Part shown: in pieces, positions 8,866 through 17,643 of the stretch
Numbering within the stretch: the first letter of the stretch is position 1
Layout: each line of letters begins with the position of its first letter
Assembly: GCA_947503935.1 (NCBI GenBank)
Contig: CANNFR010000010.1
Span: forward strand, 124,001-188,000
Direction: 5' to 3'
From: an uncultured Paracoccaceae bacterium
GTDB lineage: Bacteria; Pseudomonadota; Alphaproteobacteria; Rhodobacterales; Rhodobacteraceae
DNA length: 64,000 nucleotides
Notes under the pieces: generated by a model
Databases searched by the model: none
The model's input: only the letters and a program-made list of their open reading frames with translations
Told to the model about the DNA's origin: nothing
Translations under genes and position numbers: made by a program

Positions 8866-9101
8866 CCCGCCGGTGAAATCGGCCGCGAATGCAGGCTTAC
8901 CGCCGCATCGGTGCCATGGCCGAAAACCAGATCCCCTATTTCGTCGGGACTGCAGACGGGGTTATCACAACCGATCTGGTCATCCAGCTTTGACACGCTG
9001 GTCACCACAAACTTGCGCAGCGGCAGATCGGCAGCTGTCGGCAAGGGCTCAAGCTGGCTCGTCCAGGCATCATTCTCTGCAAGCGCCACTGGGATCTTCA
9101 T
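8862..9101 (-). CDS. Small hypothetical protein
   Basis: Not recognised. A 79-residue ORF with no signal peptide or membrane segment and two cysteines in IGCDNPVC. It is coupled by a 4-bp overlap to the ORF that follows it. The pair lies between a phosphatase remnant and the M20 peptidase gene, so it may be the residue of a larger accessory insertion. Confidence 0.35.
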   Translation of the reverse strand: MKIPVALAENDAWTSQLEPLPTAADLPLRKFVVTSVSKLDDQIGCDNPVCSPDEIGDLVFGHGTDAAVSLHSRPISPAG

Positions 9102-9144
9102 GGCAAATTGGCGTGGCGTTTAAGGATCGAAATAATGGATGTTC

Positions 9145-10515
9145 CTAGTCAGATAAGGCGGCCAGAACCCGTGCCCAGCTGCGCATGCCCTTGTGGAAGC
9201 TGCGCAGGTCGTATTTTTCGTTGGGCGAATGGATCAGGTCGTCTTCCTGGCCGAAGCCGATCAGCAGCGCATCCATGTCGAGGATCGTCTTGAAGTAGCC
9301 CGCGATCGGGATCGATCCGCCGGCACCGACAAAGGCGGCCGCATTGGGCCATTCGTCTGACAGCGCCTGGCGTGCGGCCTCGAAGGCGGGGTCGGCCGTC
9401 GACATGACGCTGGCGGGCGAGGCACCGTGATCAGCGAAGCTGACCTTGCAGTCGTCGGGCACCATCTGGCGCACCATCGCGCGGAAGCTGTCGCGGATCG
9501 CCAGCGGGCCCTGCCGGCCCACCAGGCGGAAGCTGATCTTGGCGGTGGCCTTGGACGGCAGCACCGTCTTGAACCCGTCGCCCGCATAGCCGCCCGCGAT
9601 GCCGTTCACCTCGCAGGTCGGGCGCGCCCAGATCATCTCAAGCACGCTGCGGCCACGTTCGCCCGCGGGGATCGACAGGCCCACTTCGTTCAGGAATTGC
9701 TCGGGCTCAAAGCCCAGCGACTGCCATTGGTTGCGCAGTTCCGGCGTCAGCTCGTCCACGCCGTCGTAGAAGCCGGGCACGGTGACGCGGCCCGTCTGAT
9801 CATGGAGGCTGGCGATGATGCGCGACAGAACCCGGATCGGGTTCATCGCCGCGCCGCCGTAATGGCCGGAATGCAGGTCCCAATCAGGGCCGGTGATCGT
9901 GACCTCTTCGCCGAGCAGCCCGCGCAGCATGGTGGTGATGGCGGGCGTCTTGTGGTCGAAAAGCCCGGTATCGCAGATGAGCGCGATATCGGCTTTCAGC
10001 TCTTCCGCGTTGCCTTCCAAGAAGGGCACCAGCGAGGGCGAACCGGATTCCTCTTCACCTTCAAAGAACATCGTGATGCGGGCGGGAAGGGTGCCATGGA
10101 CGGATTTCCAGGCGCGGCAGGCTTCAACAAAGGTCATCAGCTGACCCTTGTCGTCACACGCGCCGCGCCCGCGGATCACGGTGCCCTTCGGTGTCTCCTC
10201 CAGCGCAGGGTCGAACGGGTCGCGGTGCCAGAGGTCCAGCGGGTCGACCGGTTGCACGTCATAATGGCCGTAGAAAAGCAGGCTCCGCCCCTCGCCGCCA
10301 TGGCCCACCACCATCGGGTGGCCGGGCGTCGGACGGGCCGCGGCGTCGAAGCCCAAGCCGCGGAGGTCGGCCACCAGCCAGTCGGCGGCACGCGCGCAGT
10401 CGGCCTTGTAGGCCGGATCGGTCGAGATCGAGGGGATGCGCAGAAGCGCCATCAGCCGCTCGGTCGCGGCGGGCAGGTCGGCATCGATACGGGCAAGGAC
10501 AGCGTCGAGGCTCAT
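9145..10515 (-). CDS. M20 family dipeptidase
   Basis: Metal-dependent cytosolic peptidase of the M20 family, 456 residues. Visible metal-site motifs are GHYDVQPVD, GRGACDDKGQ, EGEEESGSPS and the late HSPNEKYDL histidine, in the expected order with the dimerisation (lid) domain between. The open frame extends far upstream, but that part overlaps the divergent secreted-protein gene; the ATG at 10515 follows a GGAAGGAG ribosome site and begins MSLDAVLARIDADLP, as in relatives. Substrate specificity within the family (di- or tripeptides) cannot be told. Confidence 0.92.
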   Translation of the reverse strand: MSLDAVLARIDADLPAATERLMALLRIPSISTDPAYKADCARAADWLVADLRGLGFDAAARPTPGHPMVVGHGGEGRSLLFYGHYDVQPVDPLDLWHRDPFDPALEETPKGTVIRGRGACDDKGQLMTFVEACRAWKSVHGTLPARITMFFEGEEESGSPSLVPFLEGNAEELKADIALICDTGLFDHKTPAITTMLRGLLGEEVTITGPDWDLHSGHYGGAAMNPIRVLSRIIASLHDQTGRVTVPGFYDGVDELTPELRNQWQSLGFEPEQFLNEVGLSIPAGERGRSVLEMIWARPTCEVNGIAGGYAGDGFKTVLPSKATAKISFRLVGRQGPLAIRDSFRAMVRQMVPDDCKVSFADHGASPASVMSTADPAFEAARQALSDEWPNAAAFVGAGGSIPIAGYFKTILDMDALLIGFGQEDDLIHSPNEKYDLRSFHKGMRSWARVLAALSD

Positions 10516-10629
10516 GGCGGCTCCTTCCAGGATTTGGTGCGCCACCCTATGCGTGCCGGAACAGGGGTGTCCAGACCGCGCGGCGCAGGATAATGTGGCG
10601 CCCGGAATCGCTGGAAGGAGCAGGACAGG

Positions 10630-11208
10630 ATGATGTGGCGGATCGCGGCTTTGGCGGCATTGATGGCAGGGCCCACGCTGGCCCAGGACGTGGTGAACGG
10701 GGCGACGGCACGGGGGCTTTTGTTCAATGCGACGCGGGTTGAGGTGGCCGTGTCGGCTCAATCCTTCCTCAGCGAGGGCGAGCTTGATATCTTGCGCAAT
10801 ATCGCTGCCGAGAACGTGCCCTATTACGGCGCCATCGCCGTTTCGCCCGATGACGGCCTGGCGACCGAGGCCACGACCGCGCGCGGCAATTATCACGATG
10901 CCGCCGCCGCCAGCGCCGCCGTTCTGGCCGATTGCAACGCCAAGCGCAGCCGGGGCAGCCAGCCTTGCGTCGTGGTGGTGCAGGTGCGGCCACGCGGCTG
11001 GCAGGCCCGGCCCTTGCAGCTGAGCGCCGGTGCGACGGCCGCGTTCAACGGCGAATATCGGCGCGGTCAGGGCGAGAAGGCCTTTGCCATTTCGCCCTCG
11101 ACCGGCGGGTTCGGCGTAGGCCGTGGGGCAGGGGCGGCGGCCTCGGCCACAGCGTCGTGCAATGCCGCGGGCGGGGCAAACGATTGCCGCATTGTGGTTG
11201 CAGATTGA
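10630..11208 (+). CDS. Secreted protein of unknown function upstream of hemA
   Basis: A 192-residue exported protein: signal peptide to about residue 18 (AALMAGPTLAQ), then a soluble domain with the hydrophobic strand QPCVVVVQVRP and a glycine/alanine-rich tail. Four cysteines sit in two late pairs, suggesting periplasmic disulfides. Homologues next to hemA are sometimes labelled aminolevulinate synthase by transfer from the neighbour (from memory); nothing in this sequence supports that enzyme activity. The ATG at 10630 follows GGAAGGAG; a second ATG is at 10633. Confidence 0.75.
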   Translation: MMWRIAALAALMAGPTLAQDVVNGATARGLLFNATRVEVAVSAQSFLSEGELDILRNIAAENVPYYGAIAVSPDDGLATEATTARGNYHDAAAASAAVLADCNAKRSRGSQPCVVVVQVRPRGWQARPLQLSAGATAAFNGEYRRGQGEKAFAISPSTGGFGVGRGAGAAASATASCNAAGGANDCRIVVAD

Positions 11209-11218
11209 TCTCGCTCAA
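11205..11218 (+). promoter_or_regulatory. FNR/FnrL-type box upstream of hemA
   Basis: TTGAT-CTCG-CTCAA matches the FNR consensus TTGAT-N4-ATCAA at nine of ten positions. It overlaps the stop codon of the preceding gene and lies 77 bases before the hemA start. In Rhodobacter sphaeroides hemA is known to be controlled by FnrL, so oxygen-dependent control here is a reasonable inference. Confidence 0.6.
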
Positions 11219-11294
11219 AGCGACAACCTGACGCCCTAGGCAGCATTGGGCCCGTGCCCTACATGCCAGCCAGTCCCAAGAAGGATCCGCTCAA

Positions 11295-12518
11295 GTGACG
11301 TATGACGCCGCGCTCGACACTGCCCTGACCCGCCTGCATGACGAAGGGCGCTATCGCACCTTCATCGATATCGTGCGCAAGCAGGGGCAGTTTCCGCGCG
11401 CCAATTGGACCCGGCCCGACGGGTCCGAACAGGAAATCGTCGTCTGGTGCGGCAACGATTATCTGGGCATGGGCCAGCACCCCCAGGTTCTGGCCGCGAT
11501 GCACGAGGCGCTGGAGGCCACCGGCGCGGGGTCGGGCGGCACGCGCAACATCTCGGGCACGACGCTTTATCACAAGGCGCTTGAGGCGGAACTGGCCGAT
11601 CTGCACCGCAAGGAGGCGGCGCTGATCTTTACCTCGGCCTATATCGCCAATGATGCCACGCTCAGCACGCTGCCGAAGCTTTTTCCGGGGCTGATCATCT
11701 ATTCGGACGAACTGAACCACGCCAGCATGATCGAGGGGATCCGCCGCAATGGCGGCTCCAAACGCATCTTCCGCCATAACGACGTGGACCACCTGCGCGC
11801 ATTGCTGGAAGCCGACGATCCCAAAGCGCCCAAGCTGATCGCGTTTGAAAGCGTCTATTCGATGGACGGTGATTTCGGCCCGATCGAAGAGATCGTGAAG
11901 CTGGCCGAGGAGTTCGGCGCCCTGACCTATCTCGATGAGGTGCATGCGGTCGGCATGTACGGCCCCCGCGGCGCCGGTGTGGCCGAACGGGACGGCCTGA
12001 TGGGCCGCATCGACATCATCAACGGTACGCTGGGCAAAGCCTATGGTGTGATGGGCGGTTATATCGCCACCTCCGCCAAGATGGCCGACGCCATCCGGTC
12101 CTATGCGCCGGGCTTCATCTTCACCACCTCGCTGCCGCCCGTCGTGGCCGCCGGGGCGGCCACATCCGTCAGGCTGCTAAAGAGTGATCAGGCCCGGCGC
12201 GAGGCGCACCAGACCGGCGCACGTGTGCTGAAGACGCGGCTGAAGGCGCTTGGTCTGCCGATCGTCGATCACGGCTCGCACATCGTGCCGGTGATCGTCG
12301 GTGACCCCCGCCATACCAAGGCGATGTCCGACTGGTTGCTGGACGATTTCGGCATCTACGTGCAACCGATCAACTTTCCCACCGTGCCCCGCGGGACCGA
12401 GCGTTTGCGCTTTACCCCCTCACCCCTGCATGACGCCGGAATGACCGATCACCTTGTCCGCGCGCTCGATGCGCTCTGGGCGCGCTGTGCGCTGAATCGT
12501 GCCGACCTGACGGGCTGA
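11295..12518 (+). CDS. hemA: 5-aminolevulinate synthase
   Basis: Pyridoxal-phosphate enzyme condensing glycine and succinyl-CoA to 5-aminolevulinate, the first step of heme and (bacterio)chlorophyll synthesis by the Shemin pathway of alphaproteobacteria. It is 407 residues, the same length as the Rhodobacter enzyme. The glycine-rich [16 protein letters not shown]-like block, [13 protein letters not shown], and the cofactor lysine in NGTLGKAYG at residue 248 are all present. The start is a GTG at 11295 preceded by AAGGA; no in-frame ATG gives the conserved N-terminus. Regulation by oxygen is suggested by the FNR-like box upstream. Confidence 0.98.
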   Translation: MTYDAALDTALTRLHDEGRYRTFIDIVRKQGQFPRANWTRPDGSEQEIVVWCGNDYLGMGQHPQVLAAMHEALEATGAGSGGTRNISGTTLYHKALEAELADLHRKEAALIFTSAYIANDATLSTLPKLFPGLIIYSDELNHASMIEGIRRNGGSKRIFRHNDVDHLRALLEADDPKAPKLIAFESVYSMDGDFGPIEEIVKLAEEFGALTYLDEVHAVGMYGPRGAGVAERDGLMGRIDIINGTLGKAYGVMGGYIATSAKMADAIRSYAPGFIFTTSLPPVVAAGAATSVRLLKSDQARREAHQTGARVLKTRLKALGLPIVDHGSHIVPVIVGDPRHTKAMSDWLLDDFGIYVQPINFPTVPRGTERLRFTPSPLHDAGMTDHLVRALDALWARCALNRADLTG

Positions 12519-12578
12519 TTTGTTATGCGGGTGCAGCATTTGCAAGCTTATGCTATGTATTCATAAACAGGTGAGTCC

Positions 12579-12596
12579 GGCACGATGATTCGTGCC
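12579..12596 (+). other. Hairpin in the leader between hemA and the RodZ-like gene
   Basis: GGCACGA-TGAT-TCGTGCC is a perfect 7-bp stem with a tetraloop. No T-run follows on either strand, so it is unlikely to be a simple terminator; it may lie in the leader of the downstream gene, whose ATG is 38 bases further on. Confidence 0.4.
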
Positions 12597-12634
12597 TGAG
12601 GGGATAGGGACCACGTGCGTTTGGGGCAGGAAGT

Positions 12635-13804
12635 ATGACAGGGCGGAAACAGCCGCCAATCTCGCAGGATCATCCTGCTCTGAGGGGGTTCGATGCGTTC
12701 GACCTCCGTCTTGGCGATGTCATGCGCGGAGAACGTGCAACCATCGGCAAATCCCTCATCGACGTGCAGCGCGAGCTGAAGATCAAAGCCACCTATATCG
12801 CCGCAATCGAAAATGCCGATCCCTCGGCCTTCGATACGCCCGGGTTTATCGCAGGTTACGTGCGGTCCTATGCCCGCTATCTCGAGCTTGATCCCGAATG
12901 GGCCTGGCAAAGCTTTTGCCGCGAGGCGGGGTTTGAACAGCCCCACGGATTGTCAGCCAGCGCCTCGGCCCCCAAACCGCAGCGCAGCAAGGGGCTCGAC
13001 TCGCTCGGCGACCCGAACGCCGCCTTCGTGCCGCGCACCGAGAGCTTTCTGGAACAGATCGAATTGCGGGCGCTCGGCTCGCTGTCGGTGCTGCTTCTGC
13101 TGGTCGGGGCGGTGGGATACGGCGCCTGGGCTGTACTGCAAGAGGTGCAGCGCGTCGATCTGGCGCCTGTCGACCAGACGCCGGGTGTCGTTGCGGAACT
13201 GAGCGAACTGTCCCAGGCGCCGGATCAGATCCGGCCCGGAATGGCCTTTGAAAGCGCCGGGGTCACGTCGCCGTCTGTCGATGCACTCGACCGTCTCTAC
13301 CGCCCACGTGCGCTGGATGTGCCTGTGCTTGAACCACGTGATGGTCCAATTTCGGCGGTTGAGCCTGGATCCGTCGGCGCCTTGGCGGAAAGCGCTGTCG
13401 ACCGCCCCGTGATGCGCGCGGCGCCCGAACCCGTCAGCGCACCTGAGCCGGTGGTGCCTCAGGTCTTGGCCGATGCCGCGCCGCAGCTGAACATCCTCGC
13501 CGTGCGGCCCGCCTGGGTGCGGATCAGTTCCGCCGATGGCACGGTTCTGCATGAGAAGATCCTCGAGCCCGGCGAACGCTGGGTCGTGCCCGCCACCGAA
13601 CAGCCACCGGTTCTGCGGGCCGGTAATTCAGGGGCGATCTATTTTGAGATCAACGGCCAGACCTACGGCCCCGCGGCCCCCGGCTCGCAAGTGGTGCGTG
13701 ATGTGGCACTGTCTTCGCAGGCGCTGACCGAAAGCTACGCCCTGGCCGATATCGAGGCCGATCAGGCCCTGGCCGATATCTATGTCGCCGAGGCCTCGCA
13801 GTAA
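12635..13804 (+). CDS. RodZ-like helix-turn-helix membrane protein (DUF4115)
   Basis: A 389-residue bitopic protein. The cytoplasmic N-terminus carries an HTH_25-type domain (about 26-100, including SLIDVQRELKIKATYIAAIENAD and FIAGYVRSYARYL). One membrane helix follows near 148-172 (LGSLSVLLLLVGAVGYGAWAVL). The periplasmic part is a Pro/Glu-rich linker and a C-terminal DUF4115 beta domain (AVRPAWVRISSADGTVLHEKIL). This is the RodZ architecture; RodZ links MreB to the elongation machinery. Whether this copy does so is inferred. Its position before ispG is common in Rhodobacterales as far as I recall. Confidence 0.88.
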   Translation: MTGRKQPPISQDHPALRGFDAFDLRLGDVMRGERATIGKSLIDVQRELKIKATYIAAIENADPSAFDTPGFIAGYVRSYARYLELDPEWAWQSFCREAGFEQPHGLSASASAPKPQRSKGLDSLGDPNAAFVPRTESFLEQIELRALGSLSVLLLLVGAVGYGAWAVLQEVQRVDLAPVDQTPGVVAELSELSQAPDQIRPGMAFESAGVTSPSVDALDRLYRPRALDVPVLEPRDGPISAVEPGSVGALAESAVDRPVMRAAPEPVSAPEPVVPQVLADAAPQLNILAVRPAWVRISSADGTVLHEKILEPGERWVVPATEQPPVLRAGNSGAIYFEINGQTYGPAAPGSQVVRDVALSSQALTESYALADIEADQALADIYVAEASQ

Positions 13805-13885
13805 GGTCGCACCCGCGTTGTCAGCGCCCGGACGGTGGTCTATCTATAGCGTGACCGTTTAGGCCGTCCTCAAGGAATGCGAGAC

Positions 13886-15007
13886 ATGTCTCTCAACCCC
13901 GTCCGCCCCTGGCGCAATATCTACCGCCGTGCCTCGCGCCAGATCATGGTCGGCGCGGTTCCCGTTGGGGGCGATGCGCCGATCTCGGTTCAGACGATGA
14001 CGAATACTGACACGTCGGATGTGAAAGCCACGGTCGAGCAGGTTCAACGCTGCGCCGATGCGGGGGCCGATATCGTGCGGATCTCGACACCTGACGAAGA
14101 CAGCACGCGCGCCCTGGCGCAGATCGTTCCCGAAGTTTCGGTCCCGATCGTGGCCGATATCCACTTCCACTACAAACGCGCGATCGAAGCGGCCGAGGCG
14201 GGCGCGGCCTGCCTGCGCATCAATCCCGGCAATATCGGCGACGAGGCGCGCGTTCGCGAGGTGATCAAGGCGGCCAAGGACCATGGCTGCTCGATCCGCA
14301 TCGGCGTGAATGCAGGCTCGCTTGAGCGGGACCTTTTGGAGAAATACGGCGAGCCGTGCCCCGAAGCGATGGTCGAAAGCGGCCTCGACCACATCAAGAT
14401 CCTGCAGGACAACGATTTTCACGAATTCAAAATCAGCGTGAAGGCGTCCGACGTCTTCCTGGCCGCTGCCGCCTATCAGCAATTGGCAGACGCGACGGAT
14501 GCGCCGATCCATCTTGGGATCACCGAAGCGGGCGGGCTAATGACAGGCACGGTCAAATCGGCCGTCGGTCTGGGCAATCTTCTATGGGCTGGGATCGGCG
14601 ATACGATCCGCGTCTCGCTGTCGGCTGATCCGGTGGAAGAGGTGAAGATCGGGTTCGAAATCCTCAAATCACTGGGGCTGCGAACCCGTGGCGTGCAGAT
14701 CATCTCGTGTCCCTCCTGCGCGCGGCAGGGCTTTGACGTGATTAAGACGGTCGAGGCGCTGGAGAAGCGGCTTGAGCATATTAAGACGCCGATGAGCCTG
14801 TCGATCATCGGTTGTGTCGTGAACGGCCCGGGTGAGGCGCTGATGACCGATATCGGCTTTACCGGCGGTGGCAAGGATGCAGGTATGGTCTACCTGGCCG
14901 GCAAGCAAAGCCACAAGCAGGGCAACGAGACGATGATCGATCATATTGTCGAGTTGGTCGAGGCGAGGGCGGCCGAGCTTGAGGCGACGAAGGAAGCGGC
15001 CGAATAA
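13886..15007 (+). CDS. ispG: 4-hydroxy-3-methylbut-2-en-1-yl diphosphate synthase (flavodoxin)
   Basis: Penultimate step of the MEP isoprenoid pathway: reductive ring opening of ME-cPP to HMBPP by a 4Fe-4S enzyme. The protein is 373 residues with an N-terminal TIM barrel and a C-terminal cluster domain; cluster cysteines are at 275 and 278 ([10 protein letters not shown]) and 310 ([11 protein letters not shown]). An earlier ATG at 13877 directly abuts the ribosome site, so the ATG at 13886, nine bases after AAGGA, is chosen. It faces the M48 protease gene across three hairpins. Confidence 0.97.
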   Translation: MSLNPVRPWRNIYRRASRQIMVGAVPVGGDAPISVQTMTNTDTSDVKATVEQVQRCADAGADIVRISTPDEDSTRALAQIVPEVSVPIVADIHFHYKRAIEAAEAGAACLRINPGNIGDEARVREVIKAAKDHGCSIRIGVNAGSLERDLLEKYGEPCPEAMVESGLDHIKILQDNDFHEFKISVKASDVFLAAAAYQQLADATDAPIHLGITEAGGLMTGTVKSAVGLGNLLWAGIGDTIRVSLSADPVEEVKIGFEILKSLGLRTRGVQIISCPSCARQGFDVIKTVEALEKRLEHIKTPMSLSIIGCVVNGPGEALMTDIGFTGGGKDAGMVYLAGKQSHKQGNETMIDHIVELVEARAAELEATKEAAE

Positions 15008-15019
15008 TTGGCGGCTCAC

Positions 15020-15114
15020 GATTTTTCTGCGAAAAATCAGGAAGGAAGACCAATTTTTCGCAGAAAAATTGATGCTCCGCGTCGATCAGGTCCAAATTCT
15101 TCGCAGAAGAATTT
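15020..15114. terminator. Three successive hairpins with a shared core between convergent genes
   Basis: Perfect inverted repeats at 15020-15038 (stem GATTTTTC, loop TGC), 15051-15071 (stem CAATTTTTC, loop GCA) and 15094-15114 (stem AAATTCTTC, loop GCA). All share the TTC-(TGC or GCA)-GAA core. They separate ispG from the minus-strand protease gene, and the last one overlaps that gene's stop codon. A/T-rich arms let them act as terminators in both directions. Confidence 0.75.
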
Positions 15115-16426
15115 ATCTCCGGACGGCTTGCGCTGCGCGCAGAATATCCTCGGCCCGCAGCCAGCCGGCTGAGCCGCGTGGCAATTGGTCAACAGCGCGT
15201 TGGGCGTGAATCGCCGCGTCCCGCAGCCGCCCCATCAGCGCAAAGCGTTCCGCCGTCGCGACCGACGCCATGCCGTTCTGGCCGGTTTTGGCATAGGCCA
15301 CCGCCAGATCGCGCAGGACGCTGGGGTTCTGCGGATCACGGCTGCGGGATTGCTCAAGAACCTTCAAGGCCTCGCGGACCGAACTTTCGCTGCCTTCGGC
15401 CAGCAAAGCGCGCCCCAGTCCGGCCCGGATCAAAGGCTCGCTTGGCGCCATCTGAACTGCCTGTCGATAGGCGCTGATGGCCGGGCCGGGCTGGCGCGAT
15501 TCCAGCAAGATCCACCCCAGCGTTTCTCGGGCATAGGGGTCATTCGGGCGGGCGGCGACAAGGGCTTGTGCCGCCTGGATCGCGTCTGCTGGCTTCGGCA
15601 TCCGGTGATAGGCCACGGCCCGGCGCATCAGGCCAAGGCCGGACGTGTCGCGCCGGGTGGCCCGTATGGTTTGCGCGGGGTTTTGCAGGTAAGCGGCAAG
15701 TTTCCCTTGCACCACGGCGAACCAGTAATCAGCCTCCGGGTCGTCTTTCGCGCGTCCTGCATAGCCCGCCGCAAACCCTTCGATCGCGCGGATGCGGTCG
15801 CGGGAGAGGGGATGGGTCCGGGCGTAAGGGTCCTGCCGGCCCACGTTCAACGCCTCCTGGCCACGGAAGAGCTCCATGACATCAGCCGCGGCCGACGGGT
15901 CGATCCCCGCCTGCGCCATGTAGCGGATGCCCGATTGATCGGCCGAGGCCTCTTCGGCCTGGGTATGGGCCATGAACACACGCTGGGCTGAGCCGACCGA
16001 TCCGCCCGCCAGCCCCAGGGCTGCCTCACCCTGGCCAGCGACGGCGGCGGCCGCGGCCATGATCATGCCCAGACCGGCCGCGTTGCGGGCCGTGCGCGCA
16101 TTGGTCGCGCGGCGGGTCAGATGGCCATTGGTGATATGCGCGATCTCGTGGGCCAGGACGGCCTGCAACTCCTCCGCGCGTTTCAGGCGCAGGAGCAGGC
16201 CGGAATGGATCAGGATATGCTGACCGTCGGCGACGAACGCGTTCATCTTGCGGTCTTCAATGATCAGGATGCGGACCGAATTGGCCCCGAGCCCTGCCGC
16301 CGCAAGGATCGGTTTGGCCAGTTGCCGCAGCGCGTATTCGCTTTGCGCGTCGCGCAGCAAGGCCTGGGCATGGGCGGGCAGGGCCAGCATGCATGCGATG
16401 AGAAGGGCGAAAATCCGCGCTGCCAT
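15113..16426 (-). CDS. M48 family periplasmic metalloprotease with TPR repeats (BepA-like)
   Basis: A 437-residue exported zinc protease. It has a signal peptide at about 1-21 (IFALLIACMLALPAHAQA), HEIAH zinc motif with His93, Glu94 and His97, the third ligand region EEASADQSG, and C-terminal tetratricopeptide repeats (YARETLGWILLESRQPGPAISAYRQAV). This is the layout of BepA/YfgC, which controls outer-membrane protein and LptD assembly in the periplasm. The frame is open upstream, but the ATG at 16426 follows GGAGG and begins the signal peptide. It is divergent from the aminotransferase gene with 51 bases between. Confidence 0.9.
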   Translation of the reverse strand: MAARIFALLIACMLALPAHAQALLRDAQSEYALRQLAKPILAAAGLGANSVRILIIEDRKMNAFVADGQHILIHSGLLLRLKRAEELQAVLAHEIAHITNGHLTRRATNARTARNAAGLGMIMAAAAAVAGQGEAALGLAGGSVGSAQRVFMAHTQAEEASADQSGIRYMAQAGIDPSAAADVMELFRGQEALNVGRQDPYARTHPLSRDRIRAIEGFAAGYAGRAKDDPEADYWFAVVQGKLAAYLQNPAQTIRATRRDTSGLGLMRRAVAYHRMPKPADAIQAAQALVAARPNDPYARETLGWILLESRQPGPAISAYRQAVQMAPSEPLIRAGLGRALLAEGSESSVREALKVLEQSRSRDPQNPSVLRDLAVAYAKTGQNGMASVATAERFALMGRLRDAAIHAQRAVDQLPRGSAGWLRAEDILRAAQAVRR

Positions 16427-16477
16427 TGACCTGTGCCTCCGGGCTTGATTGAACTGCCGCAGCATAGGGAGATCGGG

Positions 16478-17623
16478 ATGAAAGGTTCAAGGCGCAGCGC
16501 GGTCGATCCGTTCATCGTGATGGACGTGATGGAGGCGGCCCGCGCCGCCGAAGAGGCCGGGCGCCACATCATCCATATGGAGGTGGGGCAACCCGGCACG
16601 CCCGCGCCTGCGCTTGCCCGCAAGGCTTTGGCCGCTGCGATGGAGGCGGGGCCGCTCGGCTACACCGTGGCCCTTGGCCTGCCCGACCTGCGCGCACGCA
16701 TTGCGCGGCTTTACGCCGATTGGTACGGCCTTAATCTGGACCCGGCGCGCGTCGTGGTCACATCCGGATCCTCGGCGGGGTTCCTCTTGGCCTTCACTGC
16801 GCTTTTCGATGCGGGCGACAGGGTGGCCCTGGGCGCGCCCGGCTATCCCTCCTACCGGCAGATCCTGAAGGCGCTCAGCCTGGTGCCGGTCGATATCGAA
16901 ACGTCCCCAGAGGCGCGCTATCAGCCGACATCCGATCAGGTCCGCGCCACGGCCGATCTGGCCGGGTTGATCGTGGCCTCGCCGGCCAACCCCTCGGGCA
17001 CTATGCTGGATCGCCCCGCCTTGGCCGACCTGATCGAGGCGGCGGCAGAGCAGGGCGCGGCCTTCGTCTCGGACGAGATCTACCATGGCCTGCATTACGA
17101 GGGGCGCGGGGTTTCGGCGCTGGAGGTGTCGGACGATGTGATCGTGATCAATTCGTTCTCGAAATACTTCTCGATGACCGGCTGGCGCATCGGGTGGATG
17201 GTGGTACCCGACAGCATGATCCGCCCGTTTGAACGTCTGGCCCAGAACATGTTCATCTGTCCGCCCCATGCCAGCCAGATCGCGGCCCTGGGCGCGATGG
17301 AGGCCGAGGCCGAGTTGCAGGCAAACCGCGCCATCTATGCCGAAAACCGCCGCTTGATGCTTGAGCGTTTGCCACAGGCCGGGATCGGCCATTTCGCCCC
17401 GCCCGATGGTGCGTTCTACATCTATGCCGATGTGTCGGACCTGACCGATGACAGCCTGGCATTCTCGCAGGCAATCCTGGCCGAAGCGGGGGTGGCGGTC
17501 ACCCCGGGGCTGGATTTCGACCCGGCCCGGGGCGGGCGGACATTACGCCTGTCCTATGCGCGCGCGACCGCGGATATCACCGAAGGTCTTGAGCGGCTGG
17601 CGGCCTTCTTGCGACGCGGATAG
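16478..17623 (+). CDS. Pyridoxal-phosphate aminotransferase, class I/II
   Basis: A 381-residue fold-type I aminotransferase. Key elements: EVGQPGTPAP substrate loop, SGSSAGFLLAF cofactor phosphate region, ASPANPSGTML, and the cofactor lysine in NSFSKYFSMTGWRIGW, then the C-terminal arginine region GGRTLRLSYARA. The start at 16478 follows an AGGGAG site; a frame extension to 16433 adds nothing family-like and runs into the divergent gene's promoter. The amino donor cannot be told from motifs alone; aspartate, alanine or aromatic amino acids are all possible. Confidence 0.9.
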   Translation: MKGSRRSAVDPFIVMDVMEAARAAEEAGRHIIHMEVGQPGTPAPALARKALAAAMEAGPLGYTVALGLPDLRARIARLYADWYGLNLDPARVVVTSGSSAGFLLAFTALFDAGDRVALGAPGYPSYRQILKALSLVPVDIETSPEARYQPTSDQVRATADLAGLIVASPANPSGTMLDRPALADLIEAAAEQGAAFVSDEIYHGLHYEGRGVSALEVSDDVIVINSFSKYFSMTGWRIGWMVVPDSMIRPFERLAQNMFICPPHASQIAALGAMEAEAELQANRAIYAENRRLMLERLPQAGIGHFAPPDGAFYIYADVSDLTDDSLAFSQAILAEAGVAVTPGLDFDPARGGRTLRLSYARATADITEGLERLAAFLRRG

Positions 17624-17643
17624 CCTTGCTGGGCGGTCCCAGG

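Noticed and set aside
9427-10593. Long plus-strand ORF opposite the M20 peptidase
   Set aside because: No family resemblance, and it is antisense to clear metal-site motifs of the peptidase.
10516-10896. N-terminal extension of the M20 peptidase frame
   Set aside because: It would overlap the divergent secreted-protein gene and its ribosome site; the ATG at 10515 has a good ribosome site and the conserved start.
12579-12596. Classic terminator of hemA
   Set aside because: The stem is perfect but no T-run follows on either strand, so it is listed as a leader hairpin.
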